This document shows, one piece after another, positions 5,019 to 7,579 of a stretch of 7,579 nt of DNA (position 1 is its first letter; each line of letters opens with the position of its first letter). The translations under genes and the position numbers were made by a program. The DNA comes from Planctomycetaceae bacterium (GTDB lineage: Bacteria > Planctomycetota > Planctomycetia > Pirellulales > Thermoguttaceae). Below the pieces are notes generated by a model that was given only the letters and a program-made list of their open reading frames with translations, ran no database searches and had not been told where the DNA came from. Where the stretch lies: the NCBI GenBank assembly GCA_031283515.1, contig JAITBS010000055.1, positions 1 to 7,579 on the forward strand. Reading direction: 5' to 3'.

Positions 5019-5723
5019 TCAAAATCGGAGATATTTTAAGTTATTGCCGACATTTTTTTTCTCTTCGTTTCGAAATGTATTTGCAATAATCTTAATATCG
5101 GCACACATATTGATCAATTGCGAACCCATTTCTTCCATTTCAATCGGTTCCGAAGAACCGGCGGCGTGAATCCGAAAATCATCTTGATTCATCCCTTTGG
5201 AAACAAAATAACGCCAAACATTAACCGCCCGACTGTAAGATAAATCCATCGAATCACGATAGGTTCCTTGTTCGTCGGGTTCGGCATGACCGGTGATCAG
5301 GATTTTAAACGGTACACCGGAAAGTTCCTCTATTAACAGGTTGAGATGACGTTTGGTTTCATCATTGAGTTCATCACTGTTGACCGCAAAACGAATCACT
5401 CCGCCCTTCACTGATTTTTCATCGGAATAAGTTGTTTGAAAACAGGTTTTGTTTCCTTGTGAGATTGCTGTTGTTGTTGTTGTTGTTGTTGTTTGATTTT
5501 CGTGTTGCTTTTGTTTTTCTTGTTTTTCTTGTTGTTGTTTCTCTTGTTCTTGTTTAACTAATCCGCCGCGAAACGATTCAACAGCGGCTTGAATTTTGGG
5601 AACTTGGAGCGTACTCATTGCGTAAAGCATGACGAAAAAGCATAACAGCAACGACATCAAATCCCCGTATGTCAAAAACCAATCGGACATTCCCGAGTCA
5701 ACAATTTCCGTTTCTGATGACAT
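5019..5723 (-). CDS. motB: MotB, flagellar stator protein
   Basis: This 234-aa protein anchors the stator to peptidoglycan and carries the proton-binding residue. WFLTYGDLMSLLLCFFVML (15-33) is the single membrane helix; Asp21 corresponds to E. coli MotB Asp32. Residues 57-92 form a low-complexity linker rich in Gln, Lys and Glu, followed by eight threonines (78-85) encoded by a pure ACA run. The OmpA-like peptidoglycan-binding domain follows (about 106-195), with VIRFAVNSDEL, ILITGHAEPDE and DLSYSRAVNVWRYFV. The linker is the region that includes the plug in other MotB proteins; no plug is obvious here. No Shine-Dalgarno precedes the start. motA, its usual partner and neighbour, is not adjacent: the next gene upstream is an unrelated 446-aa protein 249 nt away. 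Confidence 0.93.
   Translation of the reverse strand: MSSETEIVDSGMSDWFLTYGDLMSLLLCFFVMLYAMSTLQVPKIQAAVESFRGGLVKQEQEKQQQEKQEKQKQHENQTTTTTTTTAISQGNKTCFQTTYSDEKSVKGGVIRFAVNSDELNDETKRHLNLLIEELSGVPFKILITGHAEPDEQGTYRDSMDLSYSRAVNVWRYFVSKGMNQDDFRIHAAGSSEPIEMEEMGSQLINMCADIKIIANTFRNEEKKNVGNNLKYLRF
5469..5492 (-). repeat. Trinucleotide microsatellite in the MotB linker
   Basis: Eight TGT units on the plus strand read as eight ACA codons on the coding strand, giving the threonine run of MotB. Slippage would add or remove whole codons and so change linker length without a frameshift. Confidence 0.85.
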
Positions 5724-5755
5724 AATAATTGTAGATTGGTAATTGTAAATTATTG

Positions 5756-5773
5756 GTAATTATTCAGTGAAAT
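5756..5773 (-). repeat. ATTCCRCTGA dispersed repeat, copy 4 (inverted)
   Basis: Read on the minus strand this is ATTTCACTGAATAATTAC, one base off the family pattern. It faces copy 5 at 5946-5966 in opposite orientation, the two matching at 15 of 18 positions. Confidence 0.5.
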
Positions 5774-5778
5774 CCTTG

Positions 5779-5843
5779 TCCGCTGATTACAATCTCACAG
5801 ATTACACAGGTTTTCGCTGAAAAAATCTGCGTCATCTGCGGAC
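5779..5843. repeat. CGCAGATTAC-type dispersed repeat, compact copy
   Basis: It starts GTCCGCTGATTAC (5779-5791) and ends GTCATCTGCGGAC (5831-5843), inverted at 11 of 13 positions. An inner pair, CACAGATTACACAGGTTTT (5796-5814) and AAAATCTGCGTCATCTGCG (5822-5840), matches at 15 of 19 and leaves a 7-nt loop, so the whole folds as one hairpin. It is the same type as the element at 1766-1922. Confidence 0.65.
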
Positions 5844-5899
5844 AAAAAAATCTACCGAATAATTGCAATTAAAAACCAATTGGTATGACCGTGTGTAAA

Positions 5900-5917
5900 A
5901 ACCCTTCGGCAAAGGTT
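5900..5917. repeat. Hairpin repeat, copy 3 (TTCGGC core, degenerate)
   Basis: AACCCTT (5900-5906) pairs with AAAGGTT (5911-5917) with one mismatch around CGGC, and TACC-like sequence follows (ACC at 5918-5920). It is a weaker version of the hairpins at 50-68 and 3350-3364. Like copy 1 it is followed about 30 nt later by an ATTCCRCTGA repeat. Confidence 0.45.
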
Positions 5918-5945
5918 ACCTATTAGTATCAATCGACTTTTTACA

Positions 5946-5966
5946 AATATTCCGCTGAATTATTAC
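5946..5966 (+). repeat. ATTCCRCTGA dispersed repeat, copy 5
   Basis: This copy reads AATATTCCGCTGAATTATTAC. It ends 7 nt before the stop codon of the 446-aa gene (5973-5975) and shares the AATATTCC left end with copy 1. Confidence 0.5.
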
Positions 5967-5972
5967 GAATTG

Positions 5973-7313
5973 TTAAGTAAAAATGCCCAACAAATTAAGA
6001 CCGTTTTGTGCTATAAAATTTTCAGCCCAAGAGGATTTCAACCCTTGTGAAAATCCGTTGACAAACTGTGATTGAAACTCTGCGGCTTGTTCTTCAAAAC
6101 TTTGCGGATTTTGCGAATCATACGCATAGAATGCGGAACCGGTAATATTAAGAGTCTCGAAAATTTGTTGTATTTTATTGGATGATTCTGAGTTATTTGT
6201 TGTGTTATTGGCGGTATTGGCGGAGTTGCTCCAATTGCTGAATTGCAAGTTCCAATCGAGTGTTACGCCGTCCGCACCGATTTCAATAACCGAACCGGCT
6301 TGGAAATACGAACCGAAAACGGAAGAAGGAAATATTGCCGATACCGTTTCAACCGGTAATTCAACCGGTTGTTCTTCATCGGGAATAAAATCGGGTGTTT
6401 TGGTCTGAACAGTTTCTTCGTTATTTTCTTGTTCCTTGTTGTTTTCTTGAGTATTTTCAAGTTTTGAATCTTTTTTGTTTTCTGAACTTTTATTATTTTC
6501 CAGAGCTGTAAGAAGGTCTAAATCGGAATTTGTTTTATTTGAAAGGAGAATTGACAGATAAAAAGTCAATTGTTCGGTTGGTGATGTTGTTGAGTCTGTA
6601 TTTTCAAGGGATTCAGTATTTGCAATTTCGGTATTGGCGGTTTCTTCCGGCAACGCGGTTGGTTGATTGACGAACAGATCAATTTTGTATTCAAGTTCCG
6701 TACCTGCTGGAGTTTCGAGCATTGAATCGAATCCGATGGTGAAGTTCCGTGATACAGTGTTGGCGGGTTCTGCCAATCCGAGTTCATTGCGTGTTTTTTT
6801 CATTAGGTCGAGGAGTTCTTCATCACCGGCGAGAGCTTCATTTACTGTTGCGGCAAGTTCGGCATCTTCGATTCCGGTTACTGATAATGTGCCGTCGAGA
6901 AAATTGGCGGTTAAATCGAACGCTTGATTTTCCGAGAGTTCGATACCCTTTTCCTCTAATATTTCATTAACTCTTTCCAGAACGGCATTTTTATTGACAC
7001 GAATTGTTTCAACGCGTTCTGATTCGGAGAGTTCTGGAGTTCCGAGAGTGACATTATTCACTGTTTCTGTAGCTGTTTCGGTGTTATCGGTTGTTCCGGC
7101 GGCAATCGATGGTGACGCAAGAGATTGGGCGAGACCTTCCTGTGAAAGGTCTAAAATATCCGATGTTGATACAGTAGCGTTATTCCCTTGCGAGGTGTTA
7201 TTGCTATAGTTGGCAACTGCTGCTTGTAATGTCGAAAACGTTTTATTATTACCTTGCAAGAAGAAGGACGAATAATTGACGTAAACATGAGAAGTTGTTG
7301 CAGAAATACTCAT
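5973..7313 (-). CDS. Unrecognised 446-aa protein next to motB
   Basis: I do not recognise this protein. It has no signal peptide and no membrane segment that I can see. Residues 52-66 contain DILDLSQEGLAQSLA, a short motif style seen near the start of various flagellum-associated proteins. Residues 104-180 look folded and helical: VLERVNEILEEKGIELSENQ, then LSVTGIEDAELAATVNEAL and LLDLMKKTRNELG. Residues 185-215 look beta-rich. A long Asn/Glu/Thr/Ser-rich stretch (about 222-315) is probably disordered. The C-terminal 125 residues include VFGSYFQAGSVIEIGADGV and an aromatic end, FVNGFSQGLKSSWAENF. The start at 7311-7313 has no Shine-Dalgarno but is the only upstream Met. It shares a strand with motB, 249 nt away across repeats, so a flagellar role is only a guess. 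Confidence 0.75.
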   Translation of the reverse strand: MSISATTSHVYVNYSSFFLQGNNKTFSTLQAAVANYSNNTSQGNNATVSTSDILDLSQEGLAQSLASPSIAAGTTDNTETATETVNNVTLGTPELSESERVETIRVNKNAVLERVNEILEEKGIELSENQAFDLTANFLDGTLSVTGIEDAELAATVNEALAGDEELLDLMKKTRNELGLAEPANTVSRNFTIGFDSMLETPAGTELEYKIDLFVNQPTALPEETANTEIANTESLENTDSTTSPTEQLTFYLSILLSNKTNSDLDLLTALENNKSSENKKDSKLENTQENNKEQENNEETVQTKTPDFIPDEEQPVELPVETVSAIFPSSVFGSYFQAGSVIEIGADGVTLDWNLQFSNWSNSANTANNTTNNSESSNKIQQIFETLNITGSAFYAYDSQNPQSFEEQAAEFQSQFVNGFSQGLKSSWAENFIAQNGLNLLGIFT

Positions 7314-7355
7314 AATTGAAGAATAAGAATAATTGTTAGTGAAAACATTCTGAAA

Positions 7356-7384
7356 AAATTAACACTATTCCCGTTTATCGTCAA
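7356..7384 (-). promoter_or_regulatory. Weak candidate promoter for the 446-aa gene
   Basis: On the minus strand TTGACG (7379-7384, 5 of 6) is followed 17 nt later by TAATTT (7356-7361, only 3 of 6); GTTAAT (7358-7363) at a 15-nt spacing fits 4 of 6. The leader would be about 35 nt. The position between two genes fits, but the -10 box is poor. Confidence 0.3.
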
Positions 7385-7421
7385 CATCCGCAAAAGTAAA
7401 CAATATAAAGCAGTTAGGGTG

Positions 7422-7579
7422 TTAATTTGGCAAAATATTCTGAATAATCAGATTATGTTCCCATTCTGCAAGGCGATACTTTTCCAAAGAATAACTATCG
7501 CGAATACGTTCTAACAGTTCGCTCCAATAGTTGCGCCGCCCGCACATTTGAGCAAGCCGTCGTTTTCGTGGGAGCATTC
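7422..7579 (-). CDS. C-terminal end of an unrecognised protein, cut by the window edge
   Basis: A minus-strand frame is open from the window edge to a TAA at 7422-7424 and gives at least 51 residues, beginning with MLPRKRRLAQMCGRRNYW and continuing through LLERIRDSYSLEKYRLAEWE to a short hydrophobic end, NLIIQNILPN. The composition (Arg- and Trp/Tyr-rich, helical, no low-complexity) and clean codon use look like real coding sequence. The Met at 7575-7577 may be internal; the true start is probably outside the window. It lies 108 nt upstream of the 446-aa gene on the same strand. Product unknown. Confidence 0.6.
   Translation of the reverse strand, partial: MLPRKRRLAQMCGRRNYWSELLERIRDSYSLEKYRLAEWEHNLIIQNILPN

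Larger units (their letters stand above)
5756..5965. repeat. Possible short element with inverted ends, upstream of motB
   Basis: The outer 18 bases at each end are inverted matches (15 of 18). Between them lie the GTCCGC...GCGGAC repeat (5779-5843) and a TTCGGC hairpin (5900-5917). No coding frame is seen, so it would be non-autonomous. It fills most of the 249-nt gap between motB and the next gene. A clean target-site duplication is not evident, so an assembly of independent repeats is the alternative. Confidence 0.35.

Noticed and set aside
7359..7425. TTAACAC/GTGTTAA inverted pair with a following T-run on the minus strand as a terminator
   Set aside because: The arms are only 7 bp and more than 50 nt apart, too weak and open for an intrinsic terminator.

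Overview
The window looks like chromosomal DNA from a flagellated, AT-rich planctomycete. The evidence is a secreted protein that joins a planctomycete-style N-terminal domain to a CX4CHG cytochrome-c-like domain, a tandem pair of divergent Hsp20 genes, and a planctomycete-style motB/fliL/fliN flagellar cluster. Repeat-filled intergenic spacers fit this but are weaker evidence. The phylum is an inference from protein style; no rRNA or other taxonomic marker is present.

Layout: 1-308 is a repeat-rich spacer. 309-1559 (minus) encodes an exported protein with a possible haem-binding motif. 1560-2181 is a divergent regulatory spacer. It holds a near-consensus promoter with stacked inverted repeats for the minus-strand gene, a dispersed repeat, and then three small inverted repeats and a candidate promoter for the plus-strand genes. 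2182-2628 and 2706-3110 (plus) are two small heat-shock proteins, each with a strong Shine-Dalgarno sequence. 3111-3490 is a convergent spacer with three hairpins. On the minus strand, read right to left, come the C-terminal end of an unrecognised gene (7422 to the window edge), an unrecognised 446-aa protein (5973-7313), motB (5019-5723), a fliL-like gene (4367-4957) and fliN (3491-4324).

How the genes work together: MotB (stator), FliL-like protein (stator-associated) and FliN (switch complex/C-ring) are all parts of the flagellar motor and are probably co-transcribed, with gaps of 61 and 42 nt. motA and fliM, the usual neighbours, are absent from the visible stretch. The two Hsp20 proteins probably form one stress-response operon.

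The most notable points are a FliN whose long N-terminal extension carries three clear copies, and perhaps a fourth, of the FliM/FliY-type L-x-Q-x-E-[IL]-[DE]-x-L-[LF] peptide; a spacer upstream of motB bounded by 15/18-matching inverted repeats that belong to a five-copy dispersed family; and an unusual set of inverted repeats around the promoters of the two divergent units. I see no CRISPR array, tRNA, rRNA, transposase or phage gene.
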